From: Bacteroidales bacterium 52_46
Lineage (GTDB): Bacteria; Bacteroidota; Bacteroidia; Bacteroidales; Muribaculaceae
DNA length: 64,000 nucleotides
Assembly: GCA_001915385.1 (NCBI GenBank)
Contig: MNQK01000029.1
Location: 1 to 64,000, forward strand
Direction of reading: 5' to 3'
The position numbers and the translations under genes were made by a program. A model generated the notes under the pieces. The model was not told the origin of the DNA. It did no database searches and saw only the letters and a program-made list of their open reading frames with translations. Within the stretch, counting starts at the first letter, position 1. Each line of letters begins with the position of its first letter. Below, piece by piece: positions 24,095 through 31,521 of this stretch.

Positions 24095-26587
24095 ATGAAA
24101 AAATTTCTACTCCCGGCATTAGCCGCGTTGCTCGCCTTCCCCGCGATGGCGCGCGACTTCACCTACACCTACGAAGGGCAATCACTGGTGTACACTGTTA
24201 TCGACGAAACTGCCAAAACCTGTATGGTAAAATGCGGCGCTCCCCTCACCGTTAATCCCGATGAGGAAACGGGCGAACTGTCCGGCTATTATCTTCGTGG
24301 AGAAATGAACGGCTGGGTCGCTACCGAAGAATGGGAGTTCCGCACCACCGATACTGACGGCGAGTATATAATCCGTAATTGCACATTATCAGCAGGTGGT
24401 TTCAAAGTGGCAGATGCCAATTTTGAATTAAATTGTGGCGGTGCCTATCCATCGCTCGATGGTACTCCTTGTCAAATTTATAATGGTGCAGGTTCCAATT
24501 GTCTGATTTATGAAGATTTTACCGGTGACATAATCTTCAATATAAAACATATTGTTAACTTGTATTATGAGTATTACATTACTTTTGTGCCGGAATACTC
24601 GAAAATCATCAAAGGCAGGCTTGATATTCCCGCTAAAGTTTCCGACGGCACCAACGAATACACAGTAACGAGAATTGCCGATAAAGCTTTCTATCAGTAC
24701 ACCGGCATGACCTCTGTCACTTTGCCAAATACAGTTGTTTCGATAGGCAACCTTGCATTCGCCTGTTGCAGTGGTCTCAACAATGTGCAACTTCCCGGCT
24801 CTCTTCAAGAAATCGGCAACTCTGCATTCTCTATGTGTTCCGCTCTTGAGACTATCGATATCCCTTCGTCTGTGAATAGTATCGATAAATATGCTTTCAC
24901 CAGTTGTGCCAAATTGGAGGCTATCAATGTAGATGATTCAAATAAGTGGTATTCATCTGTTGAGGGTTGTTTGGTCGATAAGGGAACTGCAACACTCATC
25001 AAATGTCCCGAAGGGAAAAAGGGAGACTTGGTGGTTCCATCTTCGGTAACATCAATAGAGTTTGGCGCAATACAAGATTGTAACGTATTGGGCTACATTA
25101 AAATTCCGAACTCGGTAAAAGAATTACCAAAATTATTCGCATATAACTGTGCGAAACTACAGACTGTCAGCCTGCCCGCCGCTATTGAAAAAATCGGTGC
25201 CGGTTCATTCCTTGAATGTCCGGACCTGTATGAAATCAATGTGGAGGAAGGGTGTAAAAATTACTATTCGCTTGATGGCGTCCTGTTCTCCAACATTGAC
25301 AACAATACGACGCTCGTCAAATTTCCTGAAGCTAAAGGGCTGTATACATATTACCCCGAAGGGTATAACATCCCGGAGGGCGTAAAGACAATTGGTGAAA
25401 CCGCATTCTATAAAGCTTTTCTCAATTATGTGAACATCCCCTCCACCGTAACCTCTATCGGGGCGGACGCGTTTGAACTCGCTATTTTGAATTCCATCAC
25501 AATTCCCTCTTCGGTTGAGTCGATAGGCAATTCCGCATTTTATCAAAATTCCCAGCTCTTCTCCGTGTCAATCCCAAGTTCGGTCAAAACATTTGGTGAA
25601 AATATCTTTTCGGGCTGCTCCATGTTGGCTAATGTATATTATAACACCGATACACCCGTAGCCTTCGAAGATCCTACTGCATTTATTTCCACCAATGCTA
25701 CGCTTTTCATTCGTTCTGAAGGCGTAGAAGCCGCTAAAACAACCGCCCCCTGGAGTAAGTTTAAAAACATCGTAGCCTACGATTTCGACAACATAAACAA
25801 TAAGGATTATTACCTTGTAGGTGATTTCAACGACTGGACCAACGGCGCGGAAGATTACAAATTCACTCCCGTCGGCAACGGTGACTATGAACTCGATTAT
25901 ACCGGCACACTCGTTGAATTCAAAATTACTGACGGCACATGGGATGAAGAAGGGTGTTTCGGTCTGAACCGCTACAGCTATGGAATCTACCAAGGAGGTT
26001 CATGTTGTCCTCTCGTTCAGCCCGGCGATAACATCTCCGCCGGCACGTTGACAGGCCTTGTTAATCCGCACTTTGTCTTTAACCCCTCAGAAAGGATATT
26101 ATCCTACACATGCGACTTTGTCGAACTATCATACACCTACGAAATCTGGGGTAATTTCCCGACCGGAGGAGATGAATGGGCAGCCATCGGAATGCGCAGT
26201 GATAACAACGACGGACTGTGGACTGCTAAGAATGTCGTCGCTGAAAATGAATGTCAGTTCTTACTGCGTCAGATGCGTGATGACGGCAAAATATTGTTCT
26301 GGGGACATTCTACTGACGGCGCTTTGATTACAGGGCCGGGAACATACGTCGTAGGGTGGCAGGATTACAACTTCTCCATCGCCCCCGGAACATGGGATCT
26401 TATGTATGACGAGAGAACCGGCATGCTGACAGTATCTGCGGCTTCCGGATCGGTCGACGGCATCGAAGTCGACGACAATGTCGCCCCAGTCTACTACAAC
26501 CTCCAGGGAGTACGTGTCGACAATCCCGCCAGCGGCCTCTACATTGTAGTCCGCGGCAACAAAACAACCAAAGAATACATAAAGTAA
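24095..26587 (+). CDS. Secreted BspA-like leucine-rich repeat protein with C-terminal sorting tail
   Basis: The 830-residue protein has a signal peptide (1-19). A region with starch-binding-like YYLRGEMNGW (about 65-75) is echoed later by YYLVGDFNDW (near 570) and YEIWGNFPTGGDEW (near 690). Residues about 190-530 are LRR_5/BspA repeats of the form L-x-x-I-x-I-P-x-S-V-x-x-I-G-x-x-A-F. The C-terminus YYNLQGVRVDNP...GLYIVVRGNKTTKEYIK has the form of Bacteroidota secretion tails. It is likely displayed at the surface or released, where such repeats bind host or glycan ligands. The gene is preceded by an unusually long leader. The next gene is a second BspA-like protein. Confidence 0.88.
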   Translation: MKKFLLPALAALLAFPAMARDFTYTYEGQSLVYTVIDETAKTCMVKCGAPLTVNPDEETGELSGYYLRGEMNGWVATEEWEFRTTDTDGEYIIRNCTLSAGGFKVADANFELNCGGAYPSLDGTPCQIYNGAGSNCLIYEDFTGDIIFNIKHIVNLYYEYYITFVPEYSKIIKGRLDIPAKVSDGTNEYTVTRIADKAFYQYTGMTSVTLPNTVVSIGNLAFACCSGLNNVQLPGSLQEIGNSAFSMCSALETIDIPSSVNSIDKYAFTSCAKLEAINVDDSNKWYSSVEGCLVDKGTATLIKCPEGKKGDLVVPSSVTSIEFGAIQDCNVLGYIKIPNSVKELPKLFAYNCAKLQTVSLPAAIEKIGAGSFLECPDLYEINVEEGCKNYYSLDGVLFSNIDNNTTLVKFPEAKGLYTYYPEGYNIPEGVKTIGETAFYKAFLNYVNIPSTVTSIGADAFELAILNSITIPSSVESIGNSAFYQNSQLFSVSIPSSVKTFGENIFSGCSMLANVYYNTDTPVAFEDPTAFISTNATLFIRSEGVEAAKTTAPWSKFKNIVAYDFDNINNKDYYLVGDFNDWTNGAEDYKFTPVGNGDYELDYTGTLVEFKITDGTWDEEGCFGLNRYSYGIYQGGSCCPLVQPGDNISAGTLTGLVNPHFVFNPSERILSYTCDFVELSYTYEIWGNFPTGGDEWAAIGMRSDNNDGLWTAKNVVAENECQFLLRQMRDDGKILFWGHSTDGALITGPGTYVVGWQDYNFSIAPGTWDLMYDERTGMLTVSAASGSVDGIEVDDNVAPVYYNLQGVRVDNPASGLYIVVRGNKTTKEYIK

Positions 26588-26636
26588 CCCCGCTGTTTCT
26601 TAATTACTTAAAGAATTAAATTAGAAAATTAAAGTG

Positions 26637-27842
26637 ATGGAAAGAATTATAAATAAATTACTTATTGCACTGATAGCATTGTGTAGTTCGTCATCAGTTT
26701 TTGCGTATGATATTCTTGACAATGGAATATATTATAACATCAATAATAATGATAATTTACTTTCCGTAACCGTTACAAATAGTGGAACCGCTGATGGATA
26801 TATTGGAAATGTGATTATTCCTGAAAGTATAATTTACGATGGAAAAATATATAAAGTCACTTCAATAGGAAATTCAGCATTCAGTAATTGCAGTAATTTG
26901 TCAGAGATATTTATTGGAAATTCCGTGACTGAAATTGGAGGTTGGGCATTTTCTGGATGCGTAAATCTGAAATCAGTTAAAATACCTGATTCAGTCACAT
27001 CAATAGGTAGTTCTGCATTTATAGGTTGCAGTAGCTTGACAGAGATAATTATAGGTAAATCTGTCAAATCAATATCGAGTTCTGCATTTTGTGATTGTAT
27101 CAATTTGATATCGGTGAAATTACCGGATAATATTGAATCAATAAGTTTTGGCCTATTTAATCGTTGTAGCAGTCTGGCATCTATAACAATCCCTAATTCA
27201 GTCAAATCAATTGATGACAGAGCTTTTGAATATTGTAGTAATTTAACTTCGGTAACAATTCCTGACTCAGTTATCAAAATCGGACAGAGTGCGTTTGCTT
27301 TCTGCTACAGTTTGTCTGAGGTATCTATTGGAGATTCTGTCACGTTGATAGGTAACTCTGCATTTGATTGTTGTAAAAGTCTTAGCTCAATAACAATCCC
27401 CAATTCCGTTACTAAAATAGACGGACAGGCTTTTTGGGGCTGTAGCGGGCTTGTTTCAGTAATTATAGGAAATTCCGTGAAATCAATGGAACCACATGCA
27501 TTTTATGGATGCAATAACATTTCAAGAATTGATTGTTATGCAGAATCTGTCCCGAAAATATATTATAATACTTTTACTTGTTATACAGCCGACTTGCACG
27601 TTCCAAAAGGAACGGCTACATTGTATAAGGATGCCGATTATTGGAAATTATTTGGTAATATTGTTGAAGATATTAAACTGAGTGGAGTAACAGAAATTAG
27701 GGCGGATGACAGTTCCGATAAAGAGCTTTTTACAGTTTATGATCTTCAAGGTCGTAAAATGAATATAACAGATCGGATGCAACTCAAAAGTTTGAATAAA
27801 GGAATATATATAGTAAACGGCAAGAAATTACTCGTTAAATAA
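26637..27842 (+). CDS. Secreted BspA-like leucine-rich repeat protein, AT-rich
   Basis: ATG 26637 follows an in-frame GTG; the product of about 401 residues has a signal peptide (about 1-24). Nearly the whole mature protein is BspA/LRR_5 repeats of about 23 residues (SVTSIGSSAFIGCSSLTEI type), roughly a dozen copies. It ends with a secretion-type tail (FTVYDLQGRKMN...GIYIVNGKKLLVK). Base composition is far more AT-rich than neighbouring genes, which suggests separate origin or recent transfer. It begins 49 bases after the larger BspA-like gene and may be co-transcribed. The ligand is unknown. Confidence 0.88.
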   Translation: MERIINKLLIALIALCSSSSVFAYDILDNGIYYNINNNDNLLSVTVTNSGTADGYIGNVIIPESIIYDGKIYKVTSIGNSAFSNCSNLSEIFIGNSVTEIGGWAFSGCVNLKSVKIPDSVTSIGSSAFIGCSSLTEIIIGKSVKSISSSAFCDCINLISVKLPDNIESISFGLFNRCSSLASITIPNSVKSIDDRAFEYCSNLTSVTIPDSVIKIGQSAFAFCYSLSEVSIGDSVTLIGNSAFDCCKSLSSITIPNSVTKIDGQAFWGCSGLVSVIIGNSVKSMEPHAFYGCNNISRIDCYAESVPKIYYNTFTCYTADLHVPKGTATLYKDADYWKLFGNIVEDIKLSGVTEIRADDSSDKELFTVYDLQGRKMNITDRMQLKSLNKGIYIVNGKKLLVK

Positions 27843-27981
27843 AAATATTAGTGTCCGCCAAACTTTAACGGACAGTAATATTTTTTGACTAATAATTCTA
27901 AAGTAACCCCACAGACTTAATCCGAATACTCCCGATGGCGCATCAGAATGACTGATTTTGATGCGCCATCTTATTATGTAT

Positions 27982-28001
27982 CATAAAATTGATTATCTTT
28001 G
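27982..28001 (+). promoter_or_regulatory. Shared upstream word with -7-like box, Fic gene
   Basis: This is an exact copy of the 20-base word at 22482-22501. It ends in TATCTTTG (27994-28001), about 105 bases before the Fic start, and the palindrome at 28060-28094 lies between it and the gene. Confidence 0.5.
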
Positions 28002-28059
28002 CGAATATCCTTTTAAAATGAAAAGGATCATAATATGTATACCATTTAAATTCAAAAAT

Positions 28060-28094
28060 ACGTTTAAAGGTATACGACATATACCTTTAAACGT
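28060..28094 (+). promoter_or_regulatory. Perfect 15-bp palindrome, possible operator
   Basis: ACGTTTAAAGGTATA (28060-28074) and its exact inverse (28080-28094) are separated by 5 bases. Partial copies (GTATACC, TTTAAATTCAAA) lie just upstream at 28037-28056. The site sits between the likely promoter and the Fic ATG at 28107, so it could be a repressor operator or an mRNA hairpin that masks translation. Confidence 0.6.
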
Positions 28095-28106
28095 AAATTC
28101 AAACAA

Positions 28107-29174
28107 ATGGATAAACTTCAGACGCTCTATAAAAACTGGCAGATGCTTCAGCCATTGAATGCGAGAAAGCAGCATTTATTAAGCCAACGTTTTTCTGTTG
28201 ACTATAACTTCAACAGCAACCATATTGAAGGAAATACTCTGACTTACGGTCAGACCGAATTATTGCTGCTTTTTGGGAAAGTCGTAGGCGAAGGAGAGTT
28301 GAAGGACTTTATTGATATGAAAGCGAGCCAGGTGGGAGTAAAGATGATGACTGAGGAGGCTAAATTTAAGGAGCAGCCTTTGACGCAGAATTTTATAAGA
28401 CAACTTCACAAAACATTGCTTCGTGAGGATTATACTGTTTACCGGCAGCTTCCGGGGGGCATTACGACAAGCTATATAGTCCACGCCGGACAGTATAAAA
28501 CTCGGCCAAACAGCGTAATCACGCGTTATGGTGATCGGTTTGACTACGCTTCGCCGGAGGAAACGCCGGCATTGATGACATCGCTTGTCGATTGGTATAA
28601 TGAGGCTGAAAAGTCGGGGGCGTACACGCCGGTAGAACTGGCGGCGTTGTTCCATTACCGATATATCCGTATTCACCCGTTTGAGGACGGTAATGGCCGT
28701 ATTGCGCGCCTGTTGGTAAATTATATTCTTGCGCGGCATGACTGGCCTATGGTAGTAGTCAGGAGTCGGAACAAACAGCAATACTTAGAGGCCCTCCACA
28801 AAAGCGATGTCGAGATAGGACAAATCCCTTCTGATGGTGCTAATGCCGAGCTGAAACAAATACGCCATTTCCTTAAGTATTTTAAAACACTGGTTGAAGT
28901 TGAATTGAAATACGATATAGATTTCGTCACCGAAACGTCGCCAAATGTCTGGTGGTATGACGGACAAAAGATTGTATTCCGTTCTTCTTCAACTCCAATG
29001 CTGTTACAGGCAATGCAATCTGATTCCGATATTACGATTGAAGGACTGGCTCTACATGCCGGAATATCGGTCGGGGCTGTCAACAAGCAGTTACGTCAAC
29101 TTCTGAAGAAAGGCTATATTCAGCGAAGTGAGACTGACGGTAGCTGGAGGATTTTTGCATCTTCCTCAATATAA
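28107..29174 (+). CDS. Fic-domain protein (AMP transferase type) with N-terminal self-inhibitory helix
   Basis: The Fic signature HPFEDGNGR lies at residues 190-198 of 355, with a DYVLTYRQLPGG-like flap region near 108-120. The N-terminal SNHIEGN (37-43) matches the inhibitory (S/T)xxxE(G/N) motif, making this a class II Fic protein that is auto-inhibited. Residues about 310-350 (ISVGAVNKQLRQLLKKGYIQR) form a winged-helix DNA-binding domain. It would transfer AMP to a protein hydroxyl and may regulate its own transcription. It is the last intact gene of the accessory island. No antitoxin gene is needed in this class. Confidence 0.93.
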   Translation: MDKLQTLYKNWQMLQPLNARKQHLLSQRFSVDYNFNSNHIEGNTLTYGQTELLLLFGKVVGEGELKDFIDMKASQVGVKMMTEEAKFKEQPLTQNFIRQLHKTLLREDYTVYRQLPGGITTSYIVHAGQYKTRPNSVITRYGDRFDYASPEETPALMTSLVDWYNEAEKSGAYTPVELAALFHYRYIRIHPFEDGNGRIARLLVNYILARHDWPMVVVRSRNKQQYLEALHKSDVEIGQIPSDGANAELKQIRHFLKYFKTLVEVELKYDIDFVTETSPNVWWYDGQKIVFRSSSTPMLLQAMQSDSDITIEGLALHAGISVGAVNKQLRQLLKKGYIQRSETDGSWRIFASSSI

Positions 29175-29351
29175 CTTGCTCCCGCCATAATGTAAATGGC
29201 AAAACTGAAAAGTATCTGAGAATGGATCCTAATGACCGTAATATTTATCGCAGTATTAGAAAAATAGCCGATATGAATAGCTCCGTTTCACGGTAGGATA
29301 CATCAAACGATTCCTATTCCCACATAGTTTCTCTGGCACCGGATGCAAATC

Positions 29352-29397
29352 AGCCCGGCTCTCCCGATAAAACGGGGTGGGGACGGGCTGAAGTTTT
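29352..29397. terminator. Hairpin with T-rich tail downstream of Fic gene
   Basis: AGCCCG (29352-29357) pairs with CGGGCT (29384-29389), with further CCC/GGGG pairing inside, followed by AAGTTTTATT. It lies between the Fic gene and minus-strand gene debris, and could end transcripts from either side. Confidence 0.5.
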
Positions 29398-29418
29398 ATT
29401 GGTGCTGTGATGTGCGGG

Positions 29419-29530
29419 CTACTTGACAATAACCTTGGCGGTTGCGTTGCCGCTGCCTGCAGGTTCGTATGAGCAGATGGCGGCGTATTGATGAGATGCG
29501 AATTCTGTTCTACCGGCAGGACGATGCTTT
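29419..29530 (-). pseudogene. Decayed 3' end of a secreted protein gene
   Basis: On the minus strand a frame ends in SGNATAKVIVK followed by TAG at 29419-29421, which is typical of a secretion-tail C-terminus. Upstream the plausible coding frame changes (VNESIVLPVEQNSHLI in another frame), which implies a frameshift. Nothing recognisable remains further upstream. This is probably the stump of a surface protein gene lost when the island was rearranged. The call rests on about 35 codons and is tentative. The rest of 29175-29541 shows no gene. Confidence 0.35.
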
Positions 29531-29541
29531 CATTGACATAA

Positions 29542-29868
29542 TCAGGCGGTTTTTTGTCGGCGGTATATTTGCCTTATGGTAAGCACAATTGCCATTACGA
29601 TATAGTACAGACTTATTGCCAGGCCTATCCACCACCAGATGCCGTAGGCAGCCGTGTGCAACGGCGCTTTGCAAAGGGCGGTATCGGAAAACAGGGTGAA
29701 AATAGAGTAGTATGGAGCGAATGTGCCGTGCATAAGCCCCATGAACCAGCCGTATTCATGTTCAATGTTTATCGGAAACAGCAACGCGAACGCGAAGATT
29801 ACGATTATTTTTACATAAAGGCTCTCCGTGTAGCAACCTGTCTTTCCTGCATTTTCTTTTTCTGTCAT
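29542..29868 (-). CDS. Small membrane protein of unknown function
   Basis: The 108-residue protein has hydrophobic segments at about residues 19-33 and 76-97, and an intervening GWFMGLMHGTFAPYYSIF stretch that may form a re-entrant or third membrane segment. The C-terminus is basic (RQIYRRQKTA), which suggests a cytoplasmic tail. Similar short proteins with a G-W-x-x-G-x-x-H-G motif are common in Bacteroidota, but I know of no function. It lies just inside the right inverted-repeat element. Confidence 0.65.
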   Translation of the reverse strand: MTEKENAGKTGCYTESLYVKIIVIFAFALLFPINIEHEYGWFMGLMHGTFAPYYSIFTLFSDTALCKAPLHTAAYGIWWWIGLAISLYYIVMAIVLTIRQIYRRQKTA

Positions 29869-29913
29869 AATTCAAAATCTTGGCAAGATATGTCTATGTC
29901 ATCTCGGTTAATG

Positions 29914-30046
29914 AAGGTGTCGTAAAACTCTAAATAGTAGGGACGCACGGTCTGTGCGTCCGATAATTTGTTGATAATCGGCACATACTTCACGGACGCA
30001 CAGACCGTGCGTCCCTACAACTGGAGGTTTTGTAATACACAGAGCT
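29914..30046. repeat. Inverted-repeat (MITE-like) element, right copy
   Basis: The core arms are 29938-29962 and 29993-30017, mutually inverted and nearly identical to the arms of the element at 22291-22438. Outer arms read GTCGTAAAACTC and GAGGTTTTGTAATACAC. The two copies bracket the RhuM-BspA-Fic segment. Confidence 0.85.
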
Positions 30047-30122
30047 TTAAGTATTTAGGAGTTTTGAAAAATTGCACGAGTTCGTGCAAAATCTTAGATT
30101 AACGTGTACTTGCGGGGTGCTT

Positions 30123-30665
30123 CTACCCCTCGACCCGGAAGATGGAGAAGTTGACCGAGCCGTAGGCACGGTGTTCCATGAAGCCGGGAAGGTTGGAGAA
30201 GTCGTATTTTTTCGAGTGCTCTATCACTACGAGGGTGCCCGGTTTCACCAGGCGTGAGTTGAGGATGGCTCCCGGTATGTCGCCGAATCCGGGGAGATCG
30301 TAGGGCGGGTCGGCGAACACTATGTCATAGCTTTGCGAGGCCGCGGTGATGAAACGCAGCGCGTCGGTGCGCAGTGCCGTCAGGTTGTCGGCGCCGAGCT
30401 GTGAGGCTACCTTGCGTATGAAGTTGTACTGCGTGGCGGCTTTTTCTACCGCTGTCACCGACGAGCAGCCGCGCGACAGGAATTCAAACGTGATTGCTCC
30501 CGTGCCGGCAAACAGGTCGAGAGCCGTAGGCTCTTCCTCGAAGTCCACGAGATTTTCCATGACGTTGAATATGTTTTCGCGGGCAAAATCGGTGGTGGGA
30601 CGTGCCGTGATATTGGTCGGCACATCGAATCGGCGACGACCGTATTTTCCTCGTATTATTCGCAT
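30123..30665 (-). CDS. rsmD: 16S rRNA (guanine-966-N2)-methyltransferase
   Basis: The 180-residue class I methyltransferase has MRIIRGKYGRRRFDVP at the N-terminus, typical of RsmD, then ARPTTDFARENIFNV. The S-adenosylmethionine motif is LDLFAGTGAITFE and the catalytic motif is DPPYDLPG. It modifies G966 of 16S rRNA in the small ribosomal subunit. Its start overlaps the DUF3822 gene by 10 bases, an arrangement usual in Bacteroidota. The length is normal. Confidence 0.95.
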   Translation of the reverse strand: MRIIRGKYGRRRFDVPTNITARPTTDFARENIFNVMENLVDFEEEPTALDLFAGTGAITFEFLSRGCSSVTAVEKAATQYNFIRKVASQLGADNLTALRTDALRFITAASQSYDIVFADPPYDLPGFGDIPGAILNSRLVKPGTLVVIEHSKKYDFSNLPGFMEHRAYGSVNFSIFRVEG

Positions 30666-31486
30666 AGCGGTAGTATTATCAGGTCAAAAGGCGCTTTCAT
30701 GGCGTCGGCTCCGGCCCGGAACATCGCCGAGGGGAATATCATCGGCATGACGTACGGACGGAATTTGCGCAGCAACGGCATCAGTGCGTCGCGCTGTTCG
30801 CGGTCGCCCCCGATAAGTATCTCCGATATTTCGTCGGAAATATCTTCCGTGCAGTTCAGTATGTAGAACGCGGCGTCGTTGATGTCGCGGTATTCGAAGC
30901 GGTTGAGCAGGTGCAGCGAGTTGGAACTCATCACCACGATGTCGAGCGAACGTCCGCGCATATTGACGAATACCTTGACGGTATTTCCCTTGGTGAGGTT
31001 GGCGTGGCAGTAGCGCGTGAACGGGTGTATGGAGTTGTGCAGCCTGATGTTGGGAAACGTGCGCCGCAGGAAATTGACAACAGGAGTATCTGCCGGAGTG
31101 AGCAGACGCGCCCCGAAAGTGTCGAGGCGGTCATCGATGACGGTATGTCGCCGGTCAATGTCGCTGTCGGCCTCTCGGAGAAGCGCTATATGGTCGCAGG
31201 CGTCGGCTATCGCATCGGGCACGGCCATGAAGCGTCGGCTTTCGATTATCGCTGTCGTGGTCTTGAAGTCGCTAAGCAGCAAAGGATTGTCGTAGATGAA
31301 TGTCTCAAGTTGCTTGAGGCTGTCTCCTCCGTCGGCGCCGAGTTCACAGTGGCGCAGCAGCAGCGAGTTGTCCTCCAATGGGTTGTAGATCATGACATCA
31401 AGCGCCGTCACGCCAATGCGTAGGTCAAGACGGCAGTATGCCGGGTCGTTGACGAGGTCTTTGGTCAGTGGTGTCGATGTTGTCAT
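30656..31486 (-). CDS. DUF3822 family protein
   Basis: The 276-residue protein of the DUF3822 family is thought to have an ASKHA (actin-like ATPase) fold. The pattern LDLRIGVTALDVMIYN near the N-terminus, HPFTRYCHANL in the centre, and LLNRFEYRDINDAAFYIL later are family features. The reaction is unknown. It is almost always next to rsmD in Bacteroidota, and here it overlaps rsmD by 10 bases. It lies 35 bases after the Ig-like lipoprotein gene. Confidence 0.88.
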   Translation of the reverse strand: MTTSTPLTKDLVNDPAYCRLDLRIGVTALDVMIYNPLEDNSLLLRHCELGADGGDSLKQLETFIYDNPLLLSDFKTTTAIIESRRFMAVPDAIADACDHIALLREADSDIDRRHTVIDDRLDTFGARLLTPADTPVVNFLRRTFPNIRLHNSIHPFTRYCHANLTKGNTVKVFVNMRGRSLDIVVMSSNSLHLLNRFEYRDINDAAFYILNCTEDISDEISEILIGGDREQRDALMPLLRKFRPYVMPMIFPSAMFRAGADAMKAPFDLIILPLCE

Positions 31487-31521
31487 TGCTGTTGGATTTA
31501 TTTGTCGCGTGATTGAAGCGT

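Noticed and set aside
24095..24255. Alternative overlapping frame starting near 23959
   Set aside because: It runs across the structured leader and the signal peptide of the BspA-like gene in another frame and has no recognisable product.
22540..29174. Possible prophage because RhuM and Fic genes are often phage-linked
   Set aside because: No integrase, terminase, capsid or lysis genes are present, and the BspA-like genes are surface proteins.
29175..29350. Possible short gene after the Fic gene
   Set aside because: Short frames here have no start with a plausible promoter and no recognisable composition; it appears to be debris.
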